Shown piece after piece: positions 24,912 to 33,638 of a stretch of DNA of 57,642 nucleotides (its first letter is position 1; every line of letters begins with the position of its first letter). The notes under the pieces are model-generated. The model had not been told where the DNA came from, made no database searches, and saw nothing but the letters and a program-made list of their open reading frames with translations. The translations under genes and the position numbers were made by a program. This DNA comes from Faucicola sp041855445 (lineage in GTDB: Bacteria > Pseudomonadota > Gammaproteobacteria > Pseudomonadales > Moraxellaceae). The DNA lies in contig JBHAEG010000017.1 in the NCBI GenBank assembly GCA_041855445.1, positions 1 to 57,642 of the forward strand. The letters are read 5' to 3'.

Positions 24912-24959
24912 TTTCCCCTCCAAATATGATTTTGGCGATATATTTTTTGCCAAATTTAT

Positions 24960-25718
24960 TTATTTCCCAGCAAACAATGACATTGCCCAATATGGCATTG
25001 CTCCTGCTTTACTTTGCTGAATTGCTCCTGCAGGGTCTACATGTTTTGGGCAAACTTCGGAACAGTAACCAACAAAGGTACAAGGCCAAATGCCATTTGA
25101 TTGATTTAACACTTGAAAACGTTGTTTTGCTCCTGTATCTCGGCTGTCAAGGTTATAACGATGAGCAAGAGCAGAAACTGCAGGTCCTAAAAATTCAGCG
25201 TTTAAGCCAATTTGTGGACAGGCTTGGTAGCATAGTAAACAGTTAATACACATGGTGTATTGTTTATATTTAGCAAGCTGTTTTGGAGTTTGGTTGTACT
25301 CTTGGTTTGCTGGTGGGTTGGCGTTAATAATGTAAGGTTTAATTGCTTCTAGTTTTTCAATAAATGGGTTAATATCAATAATTAAATCTTTTTCAATCGG
25401 CATTTGGTCTAATGCACCAATTTGAATAACTGATTGTTGAGCATATTCTCGTACAAAGGTTGAGCAAGCTAGCTTTGGTACGCCATTCACTACCATACCA
25501 CACGAACCACAAACCTCCATACGACACGACCAGCGAAAACTTAAATCGGGTGCAAAATTATCTTTAATATACAACAATGCGTCAAGAATTGACATATCTT
25601 GCGTCCATTCAACATCAAATCCTTGCCACCATGGTTCATTATCTTGGTCTGGGCGATAGCGTGCCACTTCGATACGAATTGTGCTGATATTATCCGTTAC
25701 AATAGTGGTTTTACTCAT
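24960..25718 (-). CDS. frdB: Fumarate reductase iron-sulfur subunit
   Basis: This 252-residue electron-transfer subunit passes electrons from quinol to the flavin subunit. It has the plant-ferredoxin 2Fe-2S Cys set (CRMEVCGSCGMVVNG and C of PKLAC) in the N-terminal half, and two further clusters in the C-terminal half (CINCLLCYQACPQ, then CTFVGYCSEVCPKHVDP). The pattern gives 2Fe-2S, 4Fe-4S and 3Fe-4S clusters. An AAGGGGA ribosome site precedes the ATG, and it follows frdA by 10 bases. Confidence 0.95.
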   Translation of the reverse strand: MSKTTIVTDNISTIRIEVARYRPDQDNEPWWQGFDVEWTQDMSILDALLYIKDNFAPDLSFRWSCRMEVCGSCGMVVNGVPKLACSTFVREYAQQSVIQIGALDQMPIEKDLIIDINPFIEKLEAIKPYIINANPPANQEYNQTPKQLAKYKQYTMCINCLLCYQACPQIGLNAEFLGPAVSALAHRYNLDSRDTGAKQRFQVLNQSNGIWPCTFVGYCSEVCPKHVDPAGAIQQSKAGAMPYWAMSLFAGK

Positions 25719-25728
25719 GATATTCCCC

Positions 25729-27540
25729 TTAAGATTTTATCTGTGTTTGTTTTTCGCCTGCCTCACCATAGACACGTTGGGCGGGTTGTGATTTCGTAAT
25801 TGTCACAGGGGCATAGCTAATATCAGGCGATTGTTGATTATTATAATAAGCCAATGTATGTTGCAAGAATTGTTTATCATTACGTTCGCTAAAATCTAAA
25901 CGTTGATGTGACCCTCGAGATTCTGTGCGAGCATTGGCACTGTAAATCATAGCTTCAGCAACATCAATTAAAAACCCTAACTCAATGACTGTTAGCCAAT
26001 CTGTATTAAAAATCAGACTATGGTCAGTTACTTTAACTTGTTGATAACGTTGTTTTAATTGTTGAATTTTTGCAATTGCCTGCTGACAGTCTTGTTGGCT
26101 TCGATAAATACCGATATGACTATCCATTAAAATGCCTAGTTCTTGACGAATATGAGCAGGATTTTCAGTGCCATTTTGCCGATATAATAAAGCAAAAAAT
26201 GGTTCATATGCTTGTTTAGCTAATTGCTCAATTTTTGTATGGTTTGATGAGGATTGGGCATTGGCAAACTGTAACGCTTGTTCGCCTGCCACTTTACCAA
26301 AAACGGATAATTCTGATAATGAATTTGAACCCAAACGATTTGCCCCATGTAAACCAACCGAAGCACATTCACCAACTGCAAATAATCCTGCTAACGGTGT
26401 TTGGCAATATTTATTAGTTTTAATACCACCCATGGTATAATGAGCGGTTGGGCGGACTGGAATTGGAGCAAAAGCAGGGTCTACACCAACAAATTTTTTT
26501 GCCAAAGAACGAATAAATGGTAAGCGTTCATTAATATAATTTTCACCTAAATGACGTAAATCTAAATTCACAACTGCCCCTCGAGCAGTGTCAATCGTGC
26601 GTCCTTTTTTCCACTCATGATAAAACGCTTGTGATAAACGGTCTCGTGGTCCAAGTTCCATATATTTATTTTTTGGTTCGCCAATAGGCGTTTCAGGGCC
26701 TAAACCATAATCTTGTAAATAGCGATAACCATCTTTATTTGTTAAAATACCGCCTTCACCTCGACAGCCTTCTGTCATTAAAATGCCTGAACCTGGTAAA
26801 CCTGTTGGGTGATATTGAACAAATTCCATATCTTGTAATGGCACACCGTGTCGATACGCTAACGCCATGCCATCACCTGTGACTATACCACCATTGGTAT
26901 TATATTGATAAACTCGCCCTGCTCCACCTGTTGCAATAATGACACTTTTAGCAGAAAAGGCACGAGGTACGCCTTGTTGCATGTCAAATGCTAATACACC
27001 TTTTAACTCACCATTTTCTACCAATAAATCTAACGCAAAATGTTCATCAAACCGTTGAATACTTGGATATTTTAATGATGTTTGAAACAATGTATGTAAA
27101 ATATGAAACCCTGTTTTATCCGCCGCAAACCAAGTTCGTGGGATTTTCATGCCACCAAATCGGCGAACATTAGCACGACCATTAGGCAAACGTGACCAAG
27201 GACAGCCCCAATGCTCAAGCTGTATCATTTCAGCAGTTGCGTTTTCTACAAAATATTCAACAACATCTTGGTCACATAACCAATCCCCCCCTGAAACCGT
27301 ATCATTAAAATGATTATCTAAACTGTCATCATCACGAATTACCCCTGCAGAACCACCTTCAGCGGCAACGGTATGGCTACGCATTGGGTAAACTTTTGAA
27401 ATTAAAGCGATTTTTGTATTTGGAGATGTGCGGGCAATTTCAATTGCAGAACGTAAACCTGCACCCCCTGCACCAATAATCGCAATATCTGTGTGAATAA
27501 TGTCAATGACGTGATTTGTGGTATTTGCTGGGCTTGGCAT
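25729..27540 (-). CDS. frdA: Fumarate reductase flavoprotein subunit
   Basis: This 603-residue catalytic subunit reduces fumarate to succinate at the inner membrane. It has the FAD-binding loop IGAGGAGLRSAIEIA near the start, the histidine for covalent FAD in RSHTVAAEGGSAG, then QYHPTGLPGSGILMTEGCRGEGG and RPTAHYTMGGI, and a helical C-terminal domain with NARTESRGSHQRLDFSERND. The operon frdABCD with separate FrdC and FrdD is of the E. coli quinol:fumarate reductase type rather than Sdh, and points to growth with little oxygen. The ribosome site is weak. Confidence 0.95.
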   Translation of the reverse strand: MPSPANTTNHVIDIIHTDIAIIGAGGAGLRSAIEIARTSPNTKIALISKVYPMRSHTVAAEGGSAGVIRDDDSLDNHFNDTVSGGDWLCDQDVVEYFVENATAEMIQLEHWGCPWSRLPNGRANVRRFGGMKIPRTWFAADKTGFHILHTLFQTSLKYPSIQRFDEHFALDLLVENGELKGVLAFDMQQGVPRAFSAKSVIIATGGAGRVYQYNTNGGIVTGDGMALAYRHGVPLQDMEFVQYHPTGLPGSGILMTEGCRGEGGILTNKDGYRYLQDYGLGPETPIGEPKNKYMELGPRDRLSQAFYHEWKKGRTIDTARGAVVNLDLRHLGENYINERLPFIRSLAKKFVGVDPAFAPIPVRPTAHYTMGGIKTNKYCQTPLAGLFAVGECASVGLHGANRLGSNSLSELSVFGKVAGEQALQFANAQSSSNHTKIEQLAKQAYEPFFALLYRQNGTENPAHIRQELGILMDSHIGIYRSQQDCQQAIAKIQQLKQRYQQVKVTDHSLIFNTDWLTVIELGFLIDVAEAMIYSANARTESRGSHQRLDFSERNDKQFLQHTLAYYNNQQSPDISYAPVTITKSQPAQRVYGEAGEKQTQIKS

Positions 27541-27593
27541 TGGCTACACCATTTTCATTTTAAAATCATTATTGTTATTAAGGATTTTAACAC

Positions 27594-27632
27594 AAAAAAA
27601 AGCTGAGCGAAAATTAAACCTCAGCTTTTTTT
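27594..27632. terminator. Terminator hairpin upstream of frdA
   Basis: AGCTGAG (27601-27607) pairs with CTCAGCT (27620-27626), with an A run before and a T run after. It ends on the side facing 27651, so it most likely terminates the small minus-strand gene. Confidence 0.7.
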
Positions 27633-27650
27633 GCAATATGAGTAAATATA

Positions 27651-27797
27651 TTATTTGTTATCTTTTGTAGTGCTTTTTGTTTCATTTTTTGCTGTTTTCT
27701 GTGTGGTTTTTTTCTCTGTATGTTCAGCACAGGCAAAACTTGTGACAGAAACTAATGACATGCTTATCATTCATGCCATAACAATCAATTTTTTCAT
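27651..27797 (-). pseudogene. Small secreted protein gene with an in-frame stop at codon 9
   Basis: A good ribosome site (AGGAAAG, 5 bases before ATG at 27797) begins MKKLIVMA, then TGA at 27773-27771, and the same frame continues MISMSLVSVTSFACAEH and a Lys/Thr-rich tail to TAA at 27651. Reading through would give a classic signal peptide with cleavage near FACA and a mature 25-residue or so Lys-rich peptide. Either the gene is broken by a point change or it starts at the second ATG without a ribosome site. A terminator follows it. Confidence 0.6.
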
Positions 27798-27915
27798 GAT
27801 AACTTTCCTTTTAAATAAAGCATAAATAAGCAATATATAGATAAGCTTTGTTACTTTATTACATTTTTCATGAATTGTCGATGAAAAATGTTATTTGCGT
27901 GAGTTTTTTATTTTT

Positions 27916-27943
27916 TTGACAAATGAACATGGTAAACTAAGCT
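27916..27943 (+). promoter_or_regulatory. Putative promoter of the ornithine decarboxylase gene
   Basis: A perfect TTGACA (27916-27921) lies 16 bp before TAAGCT (27938-27943), a weak -10. The gene starts 34 bp later. Confidence 0.35.
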
Positions 27944-27977
27944 TATTTAAATATCGTAAATAACAAGGAAAAACTCA

Positions 27978-30128
27978 ATGAAAATCGCCATTAGCGAAGG
28001 TATTGAATACGCTCTTAATTGTAGTTATAAATTAATTAATTTTAAACTGACAGATTTTACCAATATTGCAACCATTGTTGTGACGATGGCTGATTTACCT
28101 AAAGTCTGGCAAGAAATCGAAGATTTAGGGTTTCCAATACCGATTTTTGTCGCAATTAAATATGGCGATAGTGTGCCTGATGAGTGGCTACCCCATGTAT
28201 ATGGTGTGCTTGAATTGGCTGATGACCAAAAATATTATAATGGACAATTGGTCAATGCGGCGGCATCAGATTATATTGATACACTTGACCCACCATTTTT
28301 TCAGGCATTGATGGATTATACTGATTATGGCAATGCGGCGTTTGATTGTCCTGGTCATCAAGGCGGGCAGTTTTTCCGTAAACACCCATCTGGACGGCGA
28401 TTTTATTTGTATTTTGGCGAAACACTGTTTAGAGCAGACTCATGTAATGCCGATGTGCGATTAGGTGATTTACTCATTCATGAAGGGCCTGCGTATGAAG
28501 CTCAAGCTCATGCCGCCAAAGTGTTTAATGCTGACAAAACGTATTTTGTATTAAATGGTACTTCCTCATCAAATAAAATTGCCATTGGAGCATTACTGGC
28601 ACATGGTGATTTAGTATTGTTTGACCGTAATAATCATAAATCAGTTTATCAAGGGGCGTTAAGTATGGCAGGCGGTGTGCCTGTGTATTTAGAAACAGAC
28701 CGTAACGTTTATGGCTTAATTGGCGGTATTCCTGCCCATTGTTTTGATGAACAAGAAATCCGTCAGCGAATTGCCGAAGTTGCCCCCGAAAAAGCCAATA
28801 ATCCTCGACCATTTCGTTTAGCCGTGATACAGCTTGGCACTTATGATGGTACTATTTATAATGCCAGACAAGTGGTTGATAAGATTGGGCATTTATGCGA
28901 TTACATTTTATTTGATAGTGCATGGGTTGGCTATGAGCAATTTATCCCAATGATGAGAGATTGTTCGCCATTATTACTAGAATTACATGAAAACGACCCA
29001 GGGATTTTAGTGACCCAATCCGTACATAAACAACAAGCGGGGTTTTCTCAAGCGTCACAAATCCATAAAAAAGATAATCATATCAGTGGACAATCTCGTT
29101 ATGTCAATCATAAACGTTTTAACAATGCCTTTATGATGCACGTTTCTACAAGTCCGTTTTATCCATTATTTGCCTCACTTGATGTCAATGCAAAAATGCA
29201 CGAAGGTAAGGCAGGACAAAGAATGTGGCATGAATGTATTATTGGCGGTATTGAAGCTAGAAAAATGTTATTAGATACTTGCGAGATGATTTTGCCGTTT
29301 GTACCACCAACGGTTGATGGCAAAAACTGGCAAGATTATGATACAGAAACCATTGCAAATGATATTCGGTTTTTTCAGTTTGAGAAAGGGGCAAAATGGC
29401 ATAACTTTGTCCACTACGCCGATAAACAATATTTTATTGACCCTTGTAAATTATTATTAACCACTCCTGGTATTAATTTAGAAACTGGCGAATATGAAAA
29501 AACAGGGGTGCCTGCCACAATTTTAGCTCACTATTTACGAGAAAGTTCTGTTATTCCTGAAAAAGCCGATTTAAATTCGATTTTGTTTTTGCTGACACCT
29601 GCCGAAACATTGGCAAAATTTCAACATTTAGTTGCTCGCATTGTCAGATTTGAGCGACATATCAAGCAAAATAGTCTTGTTAGTGAAGTATTACCAACAC
29701 TTGCCAAAGCTTACCCACAATATCGCAAATTAAAAATCTCTCAATTATGCCAAAAAATGCACGATTTTTATGCCAAACATCAATTAAATAAGCTACAAAA
29801 ACAAATGTTTGAACGAGAACATCGTCCAAAAGTGGCGATGAGTGCGTTTGATGCCCATAATGCCTTTATTCGTAATGATATTGAGCTTGTACCACTCAGC
29901 CAAATTGAAGGACGGATTGCAATGGAAGGAGCTTTGCCATATCCACCAGGGGTATATTGTATTGTACCAGGAGAAATCTGGGGTGGGGCTGTGTTAGAAT
30001 ATTTTAAAGCACTTGAAGAAGGGGTAAATATTTTACAAGGATTTGAACCAGAAATTCAGGGTGTCTATTGGGAATATGATGAAACAGGTTATAAAACTGC
30101 CTATGCTTATGTGCTAAAACAAAAATAA
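27978..30128 (+). CDS. speF: Ornithine decarboxylase (PLP, SpeC/SpeF family)
   Basis: This enzyme converts ornithine to putrescine with release of CO2. The 716 residues match the large bacterial SpeC/SpeF type (711-732 residues): an N-terminal response-regulator-like wing domain, the PLP domain with the Schiff-base Lys in TQSVHKQQAGFSQ, FNADKTYFVLNGTSSSNK, FDSAWVGYEQF, and the C-terminal EGRIAMEGALPYPPGV. An AGGA ribosome site precedes the ATG. No putrescine/ornithine antiporter gene (potE) and no recognisable arrest-peptide leader lie beside it, unlike the enterobacterial speF operon, so SpeC versus SpeF cannot be decided. Confidence 0.9.
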   Translation: MKIAISEGIEYALNCSYKLINFKLTDFTNIATIVVTMADLPKVWQEIEDLGFPIPIFVAIKYGDSVPDEWLPHVYGVLELADDQKYYNGQLVNAAASDYIDTLDPPFFQALMDYTDYGNAAFDCPGHQGGQFFRKHPSGRRFYLYFGETLFRADSCNADVRLGDLLIHEGPAYEAQAHAAKVFNADKTYFVLNGTSSSNKIAIGALLAHGDLVLFDRNNHKSVYQGALSMAGGVPVYLETDRNVYGLIGGIPAHCFDEQEIRQRIAEVAPEKANNPRPFRLAVIQLGTYDGTIYNARQVVDKIGHLCDYILFDSAWVGYEQFIPMMRDCSPLLLELHENDPGILVTQSVHKQQAGFSQASQIHKKDNHISGQSRYVNHKRFNNAFMMHVSTSPFYPLFASLDVNAKMHEGKAGQRMWHECIIGGIEARKMLLDTCEMILPFVPPTVDGKNWQDYDTETIANDIRFFQFEKGAKWHNFVHYADKQYFIDPCKLLLTTPGINLETGEYEKTGVPATILAHYLRESSVIPEKADLNSILFLLTPAETLAKFQHLVARIVRFERHIKQNSLVSEVLPTLAKAYPQYRKLKISQLCQKMHDFYAKHQLNKLQKQMFEREHRPKVAMSAFDAHNAFIRNDIELVPLSQIEGRIAMEGALPYPPGVYCIVPGEIWGGAVLEYFKALEEGVNILQGFEPEIQGVYWEYDETGYKTAYAYVLKQK

Positions 30129-30144
30129 TTTTGCAAGGAAATCC

Positions 30145-30813
30145 ATGTACGACAACATTTTAGCGGAATTCAAAACCCATCAAAACCCAAACAACGCCAA
30201 AAAAATGCAACAATATATGCGAAATAAATTTGTATTTTTAGGCATTGCGACACCATTACGCCAACAAATTGTCAAGCCATATTTTAAAAACATTGATAAA
30301 CAATCGAATATTGATTGGCAATTTATAGAACAATGTTGGCAGTCAGAATATCGGGAAATGTGCTACGTTGCATTAGGTTATTTACGACTTATGAAAAATC
30401 AGCTAAGTTACCAAGATATTGACCGATTAAAGTATTTAGCAATCCATCATTCATGGTGGGATAGTATTGATGGTTTAGCGGTCATTATCGGAGATTTAGT
30501 ATTACGTTATCCTCAATTAACCAATCATATGATAATTTGGAGTCAGGACAATAATTTTTGGCTAAGACGCATTGCTATTATCCATCAATTGTTGAGAAAA
30601 AATCGCATGGATACTGAGTTATTAGCTAAGATTATTATTAACAATTTAAATCAAAAAGAATTTTTTATTAATAAAGCAATTGGTTGGGCATTAAGAGATT
30701 ATGCAAAAACCAATCCTGATTGGGTAAAAACGTTTATTAATCAATATCAAACCCAAATGACCGCTTTATCTATTCGAGAAGCAAGCAAATATCTAAAAAA
30801 GGAAACAGGATAA
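30145..30813 (+). CDS. AlkD-like DNA alkylation repair protein
   Basis: This 222-residue, all-helical HEAT-repeat-like protein matches the AlkD family of DNA glycosylases. Typical stretches are MRNKFVFLGIATPLRQQIVKP near residue 25, WWDSIDGLA near 112 (the Trp and Asp that line the DNA-lesion pocket) and NFWLRRIAIIHQL, then FFINKAIGWALRDYAKTNP. AlkD enzymes remove bulky positively charged alkyl bases without base flipping. It follows the decarboxylase by 16 bases with its own AAGGA site, so co-transcription is likely although the functions differ. Confidence 0.9.
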   Translation: MYDNILAEFKTHQNPNNAKKMQQYMRNKFVFLGIATPLRQQIVKPYFKNIDKQSNIDWQFIEQCWQSEYREMCYVALGYLRLMKNQLSYQDIDRLKYLAIHHSWWDSIDGLAVIIGDLVLRYPQLTNHMIIWSQDNNFWLRRIAIIHQLLRKNRMDTELLAKIIINNLNQKEFFINKAIGWALRDYAKTNPDWVKTFINQYQTQMTALSIREASKYLKKETG

Positions 30814-31223
30814 TGAAAAAACTCATATTTTCAGGCTTGTTAGCGTTATGTAGTATTAATGCAATGGCAGATACTACGACAGAGAGCAAGCCTGCTATTC
30901 AAGCAATGTGTAGCGTTGTTAAAGAAAGTGCTGAAACAATCATGACTTATAGGCAAGAGGGTTTGACACAGGAAGAGGCGAAAAAAGACCTTTTTGATGC
31001 TTTTAAACAAGTCATGGACTCAACCAAAAATCAATTTGACACTGAAGAAGAACAAATCGCTTATTCGTTACAAATCCTGTTAATTTTGGCGGAAATTAGT
31101 ACCTTATTTCAACCAGCTTATCAAACAACCATTGAAAACAACCAAGCTCAAAAAGATACGGTCATCAAAGATTTTACCGAAACATCTTATCAAGAGTGTA
31201 TAAAAAATTTATCAAAAAATTAA
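30813..31223 (+). CDS. Hypothetical periplasmic protein
   Basis: I do not recognise this 136-residue protein. It starts with a clear signal peptide (MKKLIFSGLLALCSINAMA, cleavage after AMA) and the mature part is acidic and helical with two Cys (AMCSVVKES and YQECIKNL) that could form a disulfide. It overlaps the last base of the AlkD-like gene and has an AGGAAACAGGA ribosome region, so the two are translationally linked. A strong bidirectional terminator follows. Confidence 0.7.
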   Translation: MKKLIFSGLLALCSINAMADTTTESKPAIQAMCSVVKESAETIMTYRQEGLTQEEAKKDLFDAFKQVMDSTKNQFDTEEEQIAYSLQILLILAEISTLFQPAYQTTIENNQAQKDTVIKDFTETSYQECIKNLSKN

Positions 31224-31228
31224 TCTCA

Positions 31229-31266
31229 TGCCAAACAAACTGCGTCAAATGCTAATTTGTTTGGCA
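31229..31266. terminator. Bidirectional terminator
   Basis: TGCCAAACAAA (31229-31239) pairs perfectly with TTTGTTTGGCA (31256-31266) between convergent genes. Confidence 0.75.
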
Positions 31267-31293
31267 ATGTTATCTTACTTATAACAACAAAAG

Positions 31294-32037
31294 TTATCTT
31301 GCAAAACTATTGGTTGGTGATTGATAGTGAAAACTTTGGGCATTAGTCGTGCGTAAATTTGGGTCATTACGATATAAATTATTATAACGACTTAATACAC
31401 GTTTTACATAATCTTGAGTTTCACGAAACGGCGGAATGCCTCCATATTTTGACACATTACCTTCGCCTGCGTTATAGCCTGCTAAAACATGTTGAATATT
31501 ACTAAAACGATTTTGTAGATATTTAATATATTTTGCCGCCCCTTCGATATTTTCAGCAGGGTTCCACGGATTATTGACAGAAAAACGTTTGGCAGTGGCT
31601 GGCATCAGTTGCATCAAGCCTTGAGCACCAACAGGTGAACGAGCATTTGGGTTAAATCCTGATTCGGTGTGCATCATAGCTTTCATTAAGGCGGGGTCTA
31701 CACCGTGACGCATTGCTGAAGCAACAATAAACGAGTCATACGCATTACGGTTTTTGCTACCACTGACAGGCACAGAGGCTTCCGTTGCTCCCCAGTTGCT
31801 ATAAGTATGAACGTTGGTATCAGCATAATAGGTGACTTTTACTTTTTGGGTAAACTTTGAAAAATTTTCCCCAGCTGGGCGGTCATTTTGTACAACATTG
31901 GTTAATAAAACATTTCCTGTATTGTCTTTAAAAACATACATATTACCAGCATTTGCGGTTGTTGATAGTAAAGCACTACCAGTAAAAGAGCCAAAAAATA
32001 ATAGCTGTATAACAGCCGTTGTTTTTGATATCGTCAT
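31294..32037 (-). CDS. SLT-family lytic transglycosylase with N-terminal DUF4124-like segment
   Basis: This 247-residue exported muramidase-like enzyme has a signal peptide (first about 30 residues, to TANA), then a short DUF4124-like segment (MYVFKDNTGNVLLTNV) and an SLT Goose-lysozyme-like domain from about residue 100. The catalytic Glu is in MHTESGFNPNARS, followed by PVGAQGLMQLMPATA and AGYNAGEGNV. The family cleaves peptidoglycan glycan chains in the periplasm. It is a single gene; the 358-base region upstream holds DnaA-box-like sites. Confidence 0.9.
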   Translation of the reverse strand: MTISKTTAVIQLLFFGSFTGSALLSTTANAGNMYVFKDNTGNVLLTNVVQNDRPAGENFSKFTQKVKVTYYADTNVHTYSNWGATEASVPVSGSKNRNAYDSFIVASAMRHGVDPALMKAMMHTESGFNPNARSPVGAQGLMQLMPATAKRFSVNNPWNPAENIEGAAKYIKYLQNRFSNIQHVLAGYNAGEGNVSKYGGIPPFRETQDYVKRVLSRYNNLYRNDPNLRTTNAQSFHYQSPTNSFAR

Positions 32038-32395
32038 AACATTACCTTAATCAAATTAACGTATAGTAATGGTTAATTGTATTTTCACAATATATGATAA
32101 GCTTATCATATTTCAACAAAAAATGACTAACTATTTGATGATAGGTAGTCATAAGCGACAAACTGCATTTCTTTTTTGCAAGTTATTGTTTATTATAACA
32201 ATATTTTTTACACTCTTAGTAAGTTTTTGTTCTTGTCAAATGTTGGTCAAAAAATGAACAATTTTATCGAAAACCTTGATACTGTTGAGGTTTAATGCAC
32301 AAAAAATCGACTTATCCACATAGTTATCCACAGATTTTGTGGAAAACATGGGAAAATTATTCATCGCTATTTTTTAACCAATGTTTAAGCAAATA
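32038..32395. promoter_or_regulatory. Intergenic region with two perfect DnaA boxes and a third inverted one
   Basis: TTATCCACA occurs at 32312-32320 and again at 32324-32332, exactly 12 bp apart, and TGTGGAAAA at 32338-32346 is an inverted 8-of-9 match. The rest of the 358 bases is AT-rich with no gene I accept. No dnaA, dnaN or gidA is nearby, so this is not obviously the origin; a DnaA-titration or DnaA-regulated site is possible. Confidence 0.6.
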
Positions 32396-33133
32396 TTACG
32401 TCCAAGCTTGCCATACTTGATACGCTAGTGGAAACCAAATTGCGGTAACAATACCATTGACCGCTAAACCAAATGTCGCATAACGACCTGCCACAGGACT
32501 AATTTGCCACGCTTCTACTGTGCCAAACGCATGAGAGGTCAAACCCAATGCCAATCCTTTGGCACGGTCATCATCAACATCAGCAACTAGCCAACGACCA
32601 ACAAACGCTCCTAATAGTCCTGATATCATAATCGCTAAATTTGCCATGACAAGTGGTGCATGGATTAACGTGGCAATATTTAGCCCAATCGGTGCAGTCA
32701 CTGAACGAGTCGCAAATGACATGACAGTTTCTTGACTTAAACTAAAAGCAACTGCCAATAACATTGGAAATAATGCACCGATGCTAGTTGCTAATAACAC
32801 CAACTTTGCGATTTTTTTTAAGGGTAATCCCGTAAAATTTAATGATGCGAGCGGAATTGCCAACATAACTGTGACATAACCTAATAAGTGGCTAAAAACT
32901 GGTTCGGCAATTTGATAATAATGATTATACTCCCATTGCGTAATCTTTAACAAAGCAATAACTAATAAAATTGCAATAATAATTGCAGGTATGACTGAAA
33001 ACTTACGATTAATGATACGCGATAGCACATGGGCAAGTAATGTTAAACCAAAACTGGCAAATACCAGTAATAATGTGCTGGCTGTTGAAACTTGCTCAAT
33101 TGGCGAAATAACAGAAGTTGCTGTTAATAACAT
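32396..33133 (-). CDS. lrgB: LrgB/YohK-family membrane protein
   Basis: This 245-residue (from the chosen start) polytopic inner-membrane protein has the LrgB signature SVTAPIGLNIA and SHAFGTVEAW. It forms a pair with the LrgA-like gene upstream; LrgAB/CidAB were first linked to autolysis control and in several organisms to export of pyruvate or glycolate, so function remains uncertain. The start at 33133 is chosen because a longer frame (from 33181) would overlap lrgA by 32 bases and shows no ribosome site. Confidence 0.85.
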   Translation of the reverse strand: MLLTATSVISPIEQVSTASTLLLVFASFGLTLLAHVLSRIINRKFSVIPAIIIAILLVIALLKITQWEYNHYYQIAEPVFSHLLGYVTVMLAIPLASLNFTGLPLKKIAKLVLLATSIGALFPMLLAVAFSLSQETVMSFATRSVTAPIGLNIATLIHAPLVMANLAIMISGLLGAFVGRWLVADVDDDRAKGLALGLTSHAFGTVEAWQISPVAGRYATFGLAVNGIVTAIWFPLAYQVWQAWT

Positions 33134-33149
33134 AAAATTTCCCACACAC

Positions 33150-33578
33150 TTAAGATTGACCTGTATCTGATGAATTTTCATTTAGCCAGCGTTCGGCAAG
33201 GTGAGCAAACGCCCACAAGGGTAAACAAGTACTAATTGCTAAAATCGCTAAAATTCGCCATAACTCTTCCCCTAAACCAAACAATAACAAGCCTGCCCCT
33301 GCTGAAATTGGCAAAAAGGCAAAGCCACTATCTTTTAACCAGATATTACTTGAATTTGTTAGCCATAATGGTAAACCATTATGCCAACCTCGCCGAAATC
33401 GCCAAGTTAATAAAATCACTAACATAACTATCATACCTATAAGATTTGATGCACTGCCCAAACCCAATGGCTGAAAAATTATCACACAAGTTTCACGCAC
33501 AATAATGACAAATACTAATGTAGCAACCATACCAATAATTTGTTGTTTTAGCGTCAGTGACTCTGAAGAAGTTGGCAT
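33150..33578 (-). CDS. lrgA: LrgA/CidA-family holin-like membrane protein
   Basis: This 142-residue protein has about four membrane helices and the family pattern SASNLIGMIVMLVILL followed by FAFLPISAGAGLLLFG. A canonical AAGGAGG lies 5 bases before the ATG at 33578. It lies directly upstream of lrgB. LrgA-type proteins are holin-like partners of LrgB, forming an oligomeric complex in the inner membrane. The C-terminal tail is polar (LNENSSDTGQS). Confidence 0.85.
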   Translation of the reverse strand: MPTSSESLTLKQQIIGMVATLVFVIIVRETCVIIFQPLGLGSASNLIGMIVMLVILLTWRFRRGWHNGLPLWLTNSSNIWLKDSGFAFLPISAGAGLLLFGLGEELWRILAILAISTCLPLWAFAHLAERWLNENSSDTGQS

Positions 33579-33638
33579 CACTACCTCCTTAAAAAATCAT
33601 TTAACTTTTTCAAGCATATAACTGTTTCATGAGATTAT

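Noticed and set aside
27798..27977. An arrest-peptide leader ORF for speF
   Set aside because: Only very short frames without ribosome sites exist; nothing resembling the enterobacterial leader peptide is present.
32069..32257. A 62-codon plus-strand frame upstream of the DnaA boxes
   Set aside because: No ribosome site and no recognisable features; hydrophobic stretch is explained by T-rich DNA.
32312..32346. Calling this region oriC
   Set aside because: Only three boxes in 35 bases and no dnaA, dnaN, gidA or AT-rich unwinding array beside it; reported instead as a finding to be checked.
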